From assembly GCF_000002235.5 (NCBI RefSeq), contig NW_022145611.1:7342242-7406241 (forward strand): DNA of 64,000 nucleotides, in the 5' to 3' direction. The notes below the pieces were generated by a model that saw only the letters and a list, made by a program, of their open reading frames with translations, was not told the DNA's origin and made no database searches. The DNA is from Strongylocentrotus purpuratus. Taxonomy: Eukaryota; Echinodermata; Echinoidea; Camarodonta; Strongylocentrotidae. The translations under genes were made by a program, and so were the position numbers. Shown here in pieces: positions 34,020 through 47,034 of this stretch (within the stretch, counting starts at the first letter, position 1; each line of letters opens with the position of its first letter).

Positions 34020-35190
34020 AAGATTAAAACGAAGAAATCAAATAAATAGAACTGAATAAAATTTCTGTCAATGACTTAAATTACCTCAAATTACGAATAT
34101 AGTTTTAATGTACATACATATATCGATTTCCAATATTTTTGTCCATCTTTCTACATCATTATTACTGTTTTTCATGATGCTGCCTATACCATCTTTCCTA
34201 ATCTACCCCATATTTATATTTTACTGAGCAGTTCAAACAAAAAGTCACAATTGTTCATTATTTCTCTATCAACCATTTTAAAACTTACAACTCTATTCTG
34301 CACAGTGCTCTTTAAATGTCACTCCTGTAGGGAAAACACATTTTCTTAAATTGCATGACCTTTACCGCCACATAACAGCACAACTCTTCAACAGAAATCA
34401 TATTTTTTTTTACTGATTTCATATTTTTGGAATACTTCAGATGTCCTGAAAGTCTGTAAACATTGGACGTAGTGTGTGTATGTAAGTGGTTGGTGTGGGT
34501 GTGTATTCTCACATTTGTTTACATGTACCTAAATACACTGCAAATCCAGCGCCAAATTGCTCTCTAATTTGCCACACACACACACAAATCATGTTTTTAA
34601 AGTAAGAGACTCAAAATCGGAGCATACAAACATGCCCAGTACTTGAACGAGTCAACAGCAAAGCAGCAAAGGAGATAGCAGGCGGAAAAAATGTAAGAGA
34701 AAATGTAGTAAAACAAGCTTGGCTCAAATTGACAACAAGAATCAGATGAAAGTGGTTCGCAAATGACAGGAAGGTTCATTTACTGAAATCTGAGGCGAGC
34801 CGATTGGCGGAGTAAACAACTTGATTTCTTTTCCCGTGCACCCCCTATAGTCACGGGGGCTAGCTATGTTTAAAGATGGAATCTTGGTAATAGGTTAGGC
34901 TTTGATTCGACTTCATTTCCTTGGTAATTACAGAGGCCAGTCTAGATTGGACTACAGGATTGCTTTACATTGAGAGCTTCATGACTGACATGTGCCTCAT
35001 GTATTGCTGCTATGCCTGATGCCATGATATGTATATTGAGCATGTCTGTGTGTCGCAACTCTGAATATGAATGATTCTGACAATGTGCTTTATGATAAAA
35101 CTAATGACATGTAGAAACTATATTAGTACTCTATATGATGGGACATTGTTTATGTCAGTCACGCTTATTTTTAGTAATTGTATATTAAAA
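34020..35190. other. AT-rich intronic stretch
   Basis: Nothing recognised. A short (CA)n lies at 34572-34586. Confidence 0.45.
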
Positions 35191-35204
35191 TTTGATAATA
35201 ATAT

Positions 35205-35426
35205 TGACGATGACGACAATGATGATAATGATGATAATGATGATGATGGTAATGATAATAAAAATATTGATATTGGTAATAATAATGATAATCACTTGAT
35301 CAGTGGAAAAGTGCCTCCCCCTCTCTCTCTCTCTCTGTCTCTCCCTCCCCTTCTCTCTGTCTCTCTATCTCTCTATCTCCCCCTCTCTCTGTCTCTCTAT
35401 CTCCCCCTCTCTCTCTCCCCCCCCCC

Positions 35427-35471
<45 letters not shown>

Positions 35472-35555
35472 CTCTCCCCCTTCTCTCTCTCTCCCCCTCC
35501 CTCTCTCTCTCCCCCTCCCTCTCTCTCTCTCTCCCCCTCCCTCTCTCTCTGTATT
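35205..35555. repeat. (GAT)n/(GATAAT)n followed by (CT)n tract
   Basis: GATGATAATGATG-type repeats up to about 35300, then about 240 bp of CT/CCCCTCTCT repeats. Confidence 0.93.
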
Positions 35556-36264
35556 TCATGCATTGACTGACCTATTGTGTTGAGATGATATTTTTGTTTC
35601 CATCTCAAAGACACAATGCCCTCTTATCAATCTATTTGGGGGATTACAAATATTTTGTTTCACAGTATGTTGATATTTTTCCGACTTCCCCTCCCTATCC
35701 TGTTTGTTATTCTTCTTTTCTCCATATCATTATCTGTCTTCCTCTTGTAACCATTTCAAAACAAGGAGTTCTGTTCAAGATAAAAGCCATCAGATTTTCT
35801 GTATCTTGCGGTGAGAAGCAAGCAGGTGTCTCAAATTTTTATTTTTTATTATCCGGTATATGGATCATGTTTGAGAATAATCCAGCAAATATCTTGTTTT
35901 CAGTCCGGTTTTATCCACCATAACAATGTAGCATACCTGATCAGATTCAGAATTTTTTTTCCAGGATTTTGATGGATGCAGATTTAAAACGGTACACATA
36001 TTTTCAGTTTTCCCACTTCATCCCACATTAGTTTGAACCAAGTTTAGTTTATAATTAAGAATTGTTGTTGTTGAGAGCAGAGAGCGCCATAAGGCATTAA
36101 CACAGTTTGGTGACTCGTAGCGAAATGTAATTTGTACAAATAAATAGGGCCTGAGAGAACCTAGTTGAATCCAAGAGGTCAATCGTACGACTGCAGTTGT
36201 CTATTTGACCAAGAAAACAAGAGTCATTTGACCAAAAGACTGTTTTGAGTGCCAGCATTTACAT

Positions 36265-36405
36265 GTACCGGTACACTGGAAAAATCTGTGAAATTTCTGT
36301 TGGTGTTAAAAAAACCACACTACAGAGGTGGGTTTTTTTGTTGTTTTTACCGGCTGTTGCCTAGCAACTTAAAAAACACAGGGATCTGAAGTGTAAATTT
36401 TGTTT
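36265..36405. repeat. Repeat with ACCGG-TTGCC-AGCAACTT core, copy 1
   Basis: TGTGAAATTTCTGTTGGTGTT ... GGTGGGTTTTTTTG ... TTACCGGCTGTTGCC ... AGCAACTT. A related copy is at 40785-40940. Confidence 0.6.
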
Positions 36406-36409
36406 TCTA

Positions 36410-38250
36410 TTTTTAACGATCAAGTGCTCTATATACATTCCTGGCACTGTAGTGTAGTGTAGAGAGAGAGGGAAAGAGGAAATACAAGCTACATGTATCC
36501 ACTCCAGTTTAGCCTTGATAGTAAAGTAAATCCATCATCCCATTCTTTTTTAAGGAAGCTATTAACAGTATTTGCTTGTTTTTCTCATAGGGTAGTCACA
36601 TTCCAGGCCTGTTTTGTTGGCAATCAGAAAATAAAAGTGAAACTAGAGTTTGCCCAGCATCTGTAAACAAATTGTTTTTCAGGATCCACGGGTCTCCACT
36701 GTTCTCAAAAGGTCCGCTTTAGAGTTGTGAAACCGGAGCCAGAGATGTTGAAAGATCAGGTGCATCTACTGGTTTACTTGTTTTCCCCAAGCTTGCTGGT
36801 TAATTAACAACGCAACAGACAACAGATGTGTGTTGGACATGGCGAGCATGACTTTTAGTGACATTTTCAAACTAATGATCGAATGTTGTTATTGAAATTA
36901 AAATTCTTTTATGATCATTGTTATTCAAGGATTCAGGGTTGATACTTCCTTCACAGATTCTGTGGCACTTGCAAAACAGGATAGAATTTCCTCATCGATT
37001 TATTTTTTGATGACTCATTGCTGAAGAAAACACGTTATTTTTGGTTGATATTGGATGTTTTACACTTCATCTAAGATTACTATATTGTGAGCTTTTTTGT
37101 TTTTGTCTATATGGATATTGATTATAGTTGATTAGATTTGGTCGTGTGTTGGTATTTCTAAGAGATGTGGTGGATGATCGTAAGAGAGTAGGATTACATG
37201 TAGGTGTTATAGAGAAAGAGAGATGGGAGACAGAGAAAGAGAAATAAAGTGTGAGATAGAGAACACGAAAGAAAATTTGTAAAATTAGAAAGAGGAAGAG
37301 AGAGAGAGTGGTTGATAGAAAAAGAAGATGGGGAAATCTTGAAATTAGGGAGAGAAAGAGAGAGAGAGGCGAAGAGAACAGGTTGGTGTTTAAAGGGATA
37401 GTTAAGTTTTGTTGCAGAGGGCACTACGCAAAATATTTTTTGTGAGATGATGAAAAACTGAATGTCAAATTTGAAAGAACATACAATTTAAATGACAAAA
37501 TCATCTTTGTTTGATCAAAAACAGTTCAGAGACAGCTGAAATATCCATAAATATAACAATTTCTAATACTTGTTGTGCCCCACAAATATTTGATAATTTG
37601 AACCAGCTGTTGAAAAACGAGATAGGGCCTTATACGTTTTATTCCAGCTAATGCCGATGTTAACTTTTTTTTCTTTTTTTTTTAGCCAACTTTCATATTC
37701 CAAGCTGCCAGAGCATACACTGTACATCTATCACATCTACTATTTGTAATTTTTACCACGGTTAACTTTGGGCACAAGGATAGTATTTTTCCCCCCAGCT
37801 TACTGATGTTTTTTGCCCACCTTCCTATTTTTAATCAAAGATACTCTAATCCACATTGGTCTACTGTTCATATTAGGAAGAATCCCATTTTGGTGCAGAC
37901 TTTCTCCTTTTCTTGAAGGAGATCACCGAGCCCTCACTGTGTATAGAGTGAAGTTCATCGTGTAATTATGCTGATGCCAAGCCGGACCGAGCCCGGACTT
38001 GACCCTCTCCACCGTTGAATGTGAAAGGGACACCAGAGATGCGACAACACTCATTTAATAATTGATATCTCCTAGATGCCATCAGGCAAACAGACAGCCC
38101 CGAAAAAGCCAGGCTGCATCCATCCAAGATGACCCCGCAGCTGATTAATGTCTTAGCCTTGTTTGTCACCTTCTTATTATTTCTATTTCCCGCTTTACCC
38201 TCATATTATTTCTATTTTCAACGATGTAGAGGCGTGCAAGTGTCTCTCAT
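36410..38250. other. Intronic stretch with one conserved-looking patch
   Basis: 37960-38200 is repeat-free and GC-balanced (CCGGACCGAGCCCGGACTTG, CACTCATTTAATAATTGATA). It could be a regulatory module. GA-rich sequence lies at 37200-37380. Confidence 0.35.
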
Positions 38251-38255
38251 GATAT

Positions 38256-38644
38256 TTAAAGATAAAGTTGAGTTCTGGCCATGCGATTGCATTGTGAAAG
38301 AAACATTGTGGAATCGATCAGGAAAGGTTGATCATCTAGCATATAAGTATTGGTGTGTAATGCAAGGTTCTGGAATCATCAAAATGGTAAGAAATTAGGC
38401 CCAGTCTTGGTTAAGTTACAAGCACTGTACACATAAAGATGAATATGGGACTACACGAACATGTGGCGTAAAAATCCATCCCGATTTGTATGATGTTACA
38501 TGCCATATTTAGAATATTAAGGCATTTGAAGTCATGCTTTTCAGGGAACATTTTTTATCTGATGTTCTTTCACACTTGCATAATACAACGATAATGCTCA
38601 CAAATTATTGTTCACCTCTTCCCAGAACTCAACCTTCTCTTTAA
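38256..38644 (+). mobile_element. TTAA-flanked element family D, copy 4
   Basis: 389 bp, TTAA-AGATAAAGTTGAG ... CAACCTTCTCT-TTAA, same orientation as copy 3. Confidence 0.88.
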
Positions 38645-39409
38645 GCTTTGAAGGAGGGTACCTGTGCCTGTATCTATATGAATATAGCCAATCTCTTTCG
38701 TATCTGCATTGCTGTTCGTCACCTTTTGACTATTTCCCGCTTTACCATCATATTATTTCTATTTTCCTCTGTGTAGAGGCATGCTAGTGTCTCTGAATAG
38801 TTAAACTCTTTTTCAGCACCGTTAAGGGATCCGTTTTGTGACTGAATTGCTAACCACATATTGATAAAACTTATTTACAGAATATGTAATTGTATGGGGG
38901 AAATCAGAAATATCAATATTGCTTCTGTATATGTTCCAGTTTGGAAAATGAGGATTTGACCTTTGAAAGCTATTGGGGTGATAGAGTTTCTAAACTGGAT
39001 GAAGTTAAGTTTATATGCAGATTTGATGAAGGTCTTATTGTTTGAATGTCGGGAATGAATATTAAGTAGAAAAAAGGCTACTCATTGGGTAGTCACAAAA
39101 CTCTTTGGTTTAGGTGCAAGTTTTAGATTATGCAGTTTCAAAATGTGTTGACATACTTCAATATACGTGTATCCAATAATAATGAACTTAAAATATTTAA
39201 ACAAGAGGGGGGGGGGGGTGTAGATGAGTACAACAACAGAGATGGACCCTCAACTGAGATATCTCATTGAACACAAATTTCAAGAATAAGAATTCTCCAT
39301 TTTCATTACCAGTGCTACATATCTTGACTGAAAATGTGCAAATATAAAACATAGAAAGTACCCTGCAGCTCTCATCTTATTTTCTCTCTTATTTCTTCCC
39401 AACACCCAG

Positions 39410-39493
39410 GTCTCTGGTTCACGATGACGACGACGATGTCGGTCTCGGAAGCACCGATAACAGTCATCAAAGAAGGATGGGTCCAAAAACGAG
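39410..39493 (+). CDS. akt: Akt exon with start codon
   Basis: A long pyrimidine tract and CCCAG precede the exon, and the donor is GTGAGA. Fourteen bases of 5' UTR (GTCTCTGGTTCACG) come before ATG 39424. A second in-frame ATG at 39436 gives MSVSEAP, nearer in length to human AKT1. Both have A at -3, so either may be used. The CDS part ends with one base of a Gly codon. Confidence 0.93.
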
Positions 39494-41299
39494 GTGAGAT
39501 AGCTTAAAGGAAAATAACTTGATGTAAACAACTCCTGTTTGTTGAAACAAGAGATCCACCATTTCATGTATAGTAGTGAAATATTATTCTCATTATTTAA
39601 GAGCGTTTTGTAATATTATATCTCATATTTCTTCTGAAGAGGTCAACTTCCTGATACGTGAACATAGAAATAGATTATTTTATATGAAATTACATCCGTG
39701 GGAATACAGGGATGGCCGTAAGTGATTTAACTTTAATAAAGGTTACTATTTATTTTAAACATTTTGCATTATTCTAAAAGCATTCATGGCTTGGTGATCA
39801 GTCAGAATAATATTGAAAGCATTGTTGAAAGTCTTAAGAAAAATGATCAATGCCTAGTATTGTAAAATTGGTTACATGCTCTATGTTGATTTTTCATGAA
39901 AATGATTTTCATATTTGGAAATGAATATTCCAGTATTGAAAAATGGGGATAAATATGTAAGTGTTCAAAATTATATTCCTGGTAGACTGGGAAACCCTAG
40001 ACCATCTAGAACTTGGCCTAGATCATCATGCAACTGTAATGTCGTTAGCAGTGCGGTACGCATGGCATTGCTTACATAAACACTTAAACCCAACATGCAA
40101 GTCATTGTAGCTTGCATCATATAGGTGAAGAAAATATGTCAAATTTGAGAATACGACAACTCTCGTGATAGCTAACTTCGTGGCAGTTCATCCCTACCAC
40201 TACCAGGCTCTTTGTGTTCTGTCCCTACCTTTGAACCTTGAATGACTTGAGTCAATATTTTGAACCGTAGAGGCTCGAAATAGATGAGACACACTTGTAA
40301 ATAGAAGGCCTGTCTCCATCAGCTGGAGTTTGCCAAATAACCTGCTATTTTAAATATCCCGATCGCAAATTAACCAGTTAATTTGTGTCTTTCATCGACC
40401 CGCAGTTGCAATAAGCGGGATATTTGGTCGAGAAAATATGCCGAGAAATCTTGGTCTTGTCTCCAAAATATCCCGCTATTTGGGAAATAGTGGGCTAATT
40501 AGCGCCCGTCCGAGCTAGTTTGTGATGAGCTTATCGGTCTGGTGAAAACGCAATTTCGAGCTTCTGGATAATATCCTGAGTCTGAAAATAGCGGGTTATT
40601 TGGCAAACTCGAGCTAATGAGGACAGGCCTAGCCTGTGGATGTGGATGAGATGTCTTTTTGTTTCATATTGTGTGTTGATGGGGGTTGTTTACCCCCCTC
40701 CGATCAATTTGATCGATAGTTGGGAACATGTTTCCATTTCTAAAAAATTAGGTTGATAGAGTCTTCACATCTATGTATGAATTTACACTGCAAAATTCTA
40801 TGAAATTTCTGCCGGCATTTCGAAAGACCTCACTCTAATGGTGGGTTTTTTTATATCGGTTTTGCATCATATTTACCGGTAGTTGCCCCAGCAACTTCTG
40901 ACAAAACACCGGAAAGGCGGAATGTGGGAAAAATTGATAATTGTTGCTTGAAGTGTAAATGCAGCTTAAATGAAAGATGTTGGGGAATGTTTACTTATAA
41001 TGGAATCAAATACCGGGACCAGTTTAGCGTCCCATATATTGATGAAGACTCTTTATTATTACCTTCTGAAAAACAAATTGCATGTATTTTCACCATCATG
41101 CCTTACCTGATGCTTGAAGATCAAAATAATTTCATGAATGCCAGAATATTTACATGTTTTGAATTACAATTTTAAGGCAGATTAGTATCTTAATTCTTCA
41201 TTTTGAACTTAAAAGGGAGTCAGACTAAAACAATGAGTATGTAGTTTTTGTTAATTCAGCTCACTCAAGATTTGAATTTGTATGTCTAATCTGTTCTTC

Positions 41300-41335
<36 letters not shown>

Positions 41336-41380
41336 ATCATTGTCTCTCTCTCCTATCTTACTCCTCTTAAGGGCAAAGCA

Positions 41381-41456
<76 letters not shown>

Positions 41457-44400
41457 AGAGAGAGAGAGATATTTGTTATTGAAACCAAATTACAGGCTTT
41501 TTAGGAACATTTCTAGCTAAACCATTGTGGAATTATTAGTGTGTAGATGAATTGTGAATGAATATTGTAAAGGCGTGTTCACTGATCACACAACATAACT
41601 CTCTTTTTAATTTAACTACGAGGAAACAAGGTTGCACTGGCAATAAAATACATGATAAACTGCATTCCCTTTTCGTTATTTTATTGGGTACTGATTTGCA
41701 GACACAACACTTGCAAAGTGTAGTCATGCAAGCAAATAAATGATTCAGAATGAGGATCGTGGATATTGCACGGAGTTTAAATGGTCATGTAATGAGATGG
41801 ACATGAATGAATGCAGTGAATGAATAGAGCTTACGACAATGGTAGAAATGACGTCGAAAGTCCATGAAGATGATGACGGATGAAACGAAGAAAGGGGCTC
41901 ACGCGATGATTGTGCGGAGGCTTGATGATGGAAACGCGACTTCGTTGACGTGGCTGAAGAGCCGAGAAGAACGTGATGTCGATGCCGACGCTCATGATGA
42001 TGATGAATGTAGCGCTCAGGCGAGAAGAAAAGAGAAGAGATGTGGCGCTCGACGACGAGGCAGTGAGTCGCTCGATGTCGGAGGCCCAGGTTGAAATGTA
42101 GACATCAAAGCCGGTATAGTGGTGATCGTGAAGAGCAGTGAGTCGCTCGATGCTGGATCGATGAGCCGGACTTTGAAGTGAAATCATCAGAGTTGCCGTG
42201 AGATGGACTCGTTGATGAAAGTTCAGGCGAGAAGAAAAGAGAAGAGATGTGGCGCTCGACGACGAGGCAGTGAGTCGCTCGATGTCGGAGGCCCAGGTTG
42301 AAATGTAGACATCAAAGCCGGTATAGTGGTGATCGTGAAGAGCAGTGAGTCGCTCGATGCTGGATCGATGAGCCGGACTTTGAAGTGAAATCATCCGAGT
42401 TGCAGTGAGATGGACTCGTTGATGAAAGTCCAGGCGAGCTACAGTGAATCGAGCTCGTGTGTGAAGAAGAAGCTAGCAGCTCCCAGCGGAGAATCAGGAG
42501 CCATGTCGGGTCCTGATTTAAGCATTCCACTGCAAGACTGCCAGTCCTTTGAAGACGGCAGGATAAAGAGTTGATGTGCCATACAAGAGGTGATAGGCAC
42601 GGAAGAGAATTCTCCAAATGATATGAAGGAGGTTAGAATTGTAGAAGGATTTGCTCCTTGTGTATGCATTGAGCAAATTGTGATGGTAGAGGTGACATTC
42701 TCATATTGACGTGTTACTTCATCGAAGAACTATGAGAAGTGTGGTAGTGCAGAAAGTTAGAGAGTATGATGTTGTTTTCATCCTTCTTGGGAGGCAGGAT
42801 AAAACAAAAAGGGTACTATATACCAATTCTGGAAAGGGAGAGTGAGTCACTGGTGATTACCAGGTACAGGGACATTGAAGCCATTATGCTGACACTTGTT
42901 GACAAATATATAGGGGTGGCAGTGCCTGGCATAAGTCAGAGGGCAATGTCCTCCCAAATTGGGTTAGCAAAGTGACAAATGAAATTGAGAAATAAAGAAA
43001 GATGAAATGAGGAAAATACTACATCAGCCCCCTCCTAGAACGTTGAATAGAAGGAAACGGGCGATAATAGAGAAAAAGTAATATTCCGAATGAAAATATA
43101 TGAGAAAGTCTCATTTGAAATGCCAAACTTGAACATAGCGATCTGAGAAATGTACTGTTCTCCCTGAACGAGTTACAAGCATGGTATGTGAAAGGCTTTC
43201 AGTATAGTAATACATGACATGATATGCATCGAATAAACGTGTATAAATGCAAGAGCATAAAACATTTGAAACAAAATCCAGAATGTATACATTTGAAGAA
43301 AGACAAAAATGAAATTGTTAAGTCCAAAAAGTCAGGGAATAATAAAATTGTACAACCAAGCTTCCAAGTAAACGACAGGGTCACCAATATGGAGATATGT
43401 ATGTGCGTGGGTATTGTGATTGGAAATTGTAAAGGCGTGTTCACTGATCACACAACATAACTCTCTTTTTAATTTAACTACGAGGAAACAAGGTTGCACT
43501 GGCAATAAAATACATGATAAACTGCATTCCCTTTTCGTTATTTTATTGGGTACTGATTTGCAGACACAACACTTGCAAAGTGTAGTCATGCAAGCAAATA
43601 AATGATTCAGAATGAGGATCGTGGATATTGCACGGAGTTTAAATGGTCATGTAATGAGATGGACATGAATGAATGCAGTGAATGAATAGAGCTTACGACA
43701 ATGGTAGAAATGACGTCGAAAGTCCATGAAGATGATGACGGATGAAACGAAGAAAGGGGCTCACGCGATGATTGTGCGGAGGCTTGATGATGGAAACGCG
43801 ACTTCGTTGACGTGGCTGAAGAGCCGAGAAGAACGTGATGTCGATGCCGACGCTCATGATGATGATGAATGTAGCGCTCAGGCGAGAAGAAAAGAGAAGA
43901 GATGTGGCGCTCGACGACGAGGCAGTGAGTCGCTCGATGTCGGAGGCCCAGGTTGAAATGTAGACATCAAAGCCGGTATAGTGGTGATCGTGAAGAGCAG
44001 TGAGTCGCTCGATGCTGGATCGATGAGCCGGACTTTGAAGTGAAATCATCAGAGTTGCCGTGAGATGGACTCGTTGATGAAAGTTCAGGCGAGAAGAAAA
44101 GAGAAGAGATGTGGCGCTCGACGACGAGGCAGTGAGTCGCTCGATGTCGGAGGCCCAGGTTGAAATGTAGACATCAAAGCCGGTATAGTGGTGATCGTGA
44201 AGAGCAGTGAGTCGCTCGATGCTGGATCGATGAGCCGGACTTTGAAGTGAAATCATCCGAGTTGCAGTGAGATGGACTCGTTGATGAAAGTCCAGGCGAG
44301 CTACAGTGAATCGAGCTCGTGTGTGAAGAAGAAGCTAGCAGCTCCCAGCGGAGAATCAGGAGCCATGTCGGGTCCTGATTTAAGCATTCCACTGCAAGAC

Positions 44401-46987
44401 TGCCAGTCCTTTGAAGACGGCAGGATAAAGAGTTGATGTGCCATACAAGAGGTGATAGGCACGGAAGAGAATTCTCCAAATGATATGAAGGAGGTTAGAA
44501 TTGTAGAAGGATTTGCTCCTTGTGTATGCATTGAGCAAATTGTGATGGTAGAGGTGACATTCTCATATTGACGTGTTACTTCATCGAAGAACTATGAGAA
44601 GTGTGGTAGTGCAGAAAGTTAGAGAGTATGATGTTGTTTTCATCCTTCTTGGGAGGCAGGATAAAACAAAAAGGGTACTATATACCAATTCTGGAAAGGG
44701 AGAGTGAGTCACTGGTGATTACCAGGTACAGGGACATTGAAGCCATTATGCTGACACTTGTTGACAAATATATAGGGGTGGCAGTGCCTGGCATAAGTCA
44801 GAGGGCAATGTCCTCCCAAATTGGGTTAGCAAAGTGACAAATGAAATTGAGAAATAAAGAAAGATGAAATGAGGAAAATACTACACCATTATAAAAATAT
44901 ATCAATTATCTTATGCTGCTCTCTTCCTTATTTCTACTGATTTCACCACCCCCCCTTTCCTATGACAACAACAACACCTCCCAGAATCATTACACAATAC
45001 ACACACACACAGACACACACACACATGCATTAAAGAAAGGATGCATCTATGTTCGTATGCACATAAACAACATCTTCTTCCCTGGTCTGGTGTCCCAGAA
45101 ATAGCACGTCGTGTAAATATATGCCCCTCGATTTCCCTTCTCCCTGGCTGTCTCGTGCTCCTCCGACTACCGCACTCTCTCTCCCTCTCTCCCTCCATCG
45201 TGGCATGGCAGCTCCATCATAATAAGTATTTACGCCAACAGACATTACAGGGCTATGCCTCGAGCGGCTCCTCGCCATTCTCCGCTTCCGTCACGTGAGA
45301 GAAAGAGAAAAACAAACCAGGAAGAAAAAAAAGTTGTTTTTGCCGAGGATCGATTAAAATGGCTTTGACTTGTTCTACCATATAACAGTATGGGCTTGCC
45401 ATTTTTTTTCTTCCTGCGACGACGTTATCAAACTGAAATTACCTGTGTTGAATGCAACCAGATATAGAGTAATATATTTGTTTTGATTCTATTTCTGCTT
45501 CCCTGGGATAAGAGCCTTGTTTGTAGCATTTTGAAGTGGCTGTAAGCTGGAAAAACAACTCGAGTACATCGTAGGGATTGGATGATGGGAGACCTGGGTA
45601 TTTCTTGTTTTAAAAATGTTAATATTCTATTTTTGTTCTCTATGAAGTGAAGTGGAAGTTATTACCTTGGCTTTTAGCTGTTATTTCTGTGTTTTTAATT
45701 GAGTAGGGGTGTTATTTGAACATTTCAAAAATGTAAAGGTTGCACATTTGTTAGGGAAATGAGAAAAATAACATCTTGCTGGAGTTATGGCGATTATGCT
45801 ATCAGATACATTTGTCAAAATTACATAAATGGAAAGTAGTTGCATGATTCTGACTTGAAATTGGAAATAACACATGCAAGACTTTATATCACAGTTACAC
45901 AAGACTATTTGGGTAGGCTTTTGTAGTATGTGCATGTAGAGGATTTAGCAATTGCTCATTTGTGAAATCTGTGTTACCTGAATATCAACAGTATGATTAG
46001 AATTACCCCAAAATTTGACATATTCCTCTTTCTTTAAGAGATGAATTTTAGTCACATGTATTATGCAGTCAATGGGGCACCTGTCAGATTATTATAATTG
46101 AAGGAAACAGTCATTTTGATTGATAGAATTAAAAAGATATTTCATGAGAAAAGTGATGTTGGTAATTAAATGGAGTATTAATCAATCAAATTAGGTTATC
46201 CATGTCTCTGTTGAAATTCAAAACAATCTTTGAGTTTGATAGGCATCCATGTTAACATTATTATCACCATGAGTGAGATAACAGTGCTTGCTGACAACAT
46301 GCCCCGTCCATAGCTGTGGCCATGTACTGTACAGGAGTAGTAGTATCATGGCACATCCATCCATACAACAAGCAGAGCGGAGCATGCTGGGGATAAGTGG
46401 TATCATGAATACATCAGACATGTTTTTCAAGTCTATGACCTACATGCCTGTCTAACCCCAAAGAATGTAAACATCGAGTCTGTTTTCCTCTCAGTTGGGA
46501 CAGCTGCCATCGACCTGTACAAGGCGAGTGGCATACTAGGCTCCACCTGATGGCAGCTAGACAGGGAAGGGTTGCTTACCCCTCTGGCTACCGTCGGTGT
46601 CTCGTCTCTCCGCGATGCCATAGACTTTGTACCTGGGAATTCTGTCTGTGACACCCAAAGGGTTAAATATGTAATTGGGGTTTGACTTGGAGATGTAGTT
46701 TCTTGGCAGCATATAAAGTTACAGGTGGACAATTATTTACCTTTATTTACAAAATTGACATTTGCAACAACAACAAACATTTGAAGGGGGATTTTGTTTC
46801 AGTTTCCTGCATTTATTTTTCTATTTAAAAAAAATGAATAATCTAAACGTTTGTCTGAACAGCTTTTGCACTCTGTCTTTGATGAGAACACCTGCCATTT
46901 GTAGGGTGTCTTCATCTGTTTTTTCTTTTCTTTGAAGTTTGATTTTTTTTTTCTCAATGTTTTTGTTTGTGGAGCCATTCTCATTCT

Positions 46988-47034
<47 letters not shown>

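Larger units (their letters stand above)
41566..44885 (-). mobile_element. LTR-retroelement-like unit: two 1,458-bp direct repeats around 404 bp
   Basis: Direct repeats 41566-43023 and 43428-44885 appear essentially identical and run TG ... CA. On the minus strand the 404-bp spacer ends with a purine tract, AGGAGGGGGCTGA, right before the second repeat, as a polypurine tract should. No gag or pol can be recognised in the spacer, so this looks like a broken, internally deleted or miniature LTR element (gypsy-like at most). I found no clear flanking duplication. The near-identity of the repeats implies a young age, or an assembly duplicate. Confidence 0.65.

Noticed and set aside
35071-35583. 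170-codon open frame with poly-Asp and Ser-Leu repeats
   Set aside because: Translation of (GAT)n and (CT)n microsatellites.
41831-44256. Two identical 187-codon minus-strand open frames
   Set aside because: They lie inside the LTR-like repeats and reflect the internal 207-bp duplication. No known protein family is recognised.
45030-45310. Alternative Akt promoter in intron 1
   Set aside because: It lies downstream of the exon that starts the PH domain, and no donor with a new start codon was found. It is kept only as a possible enhancer.
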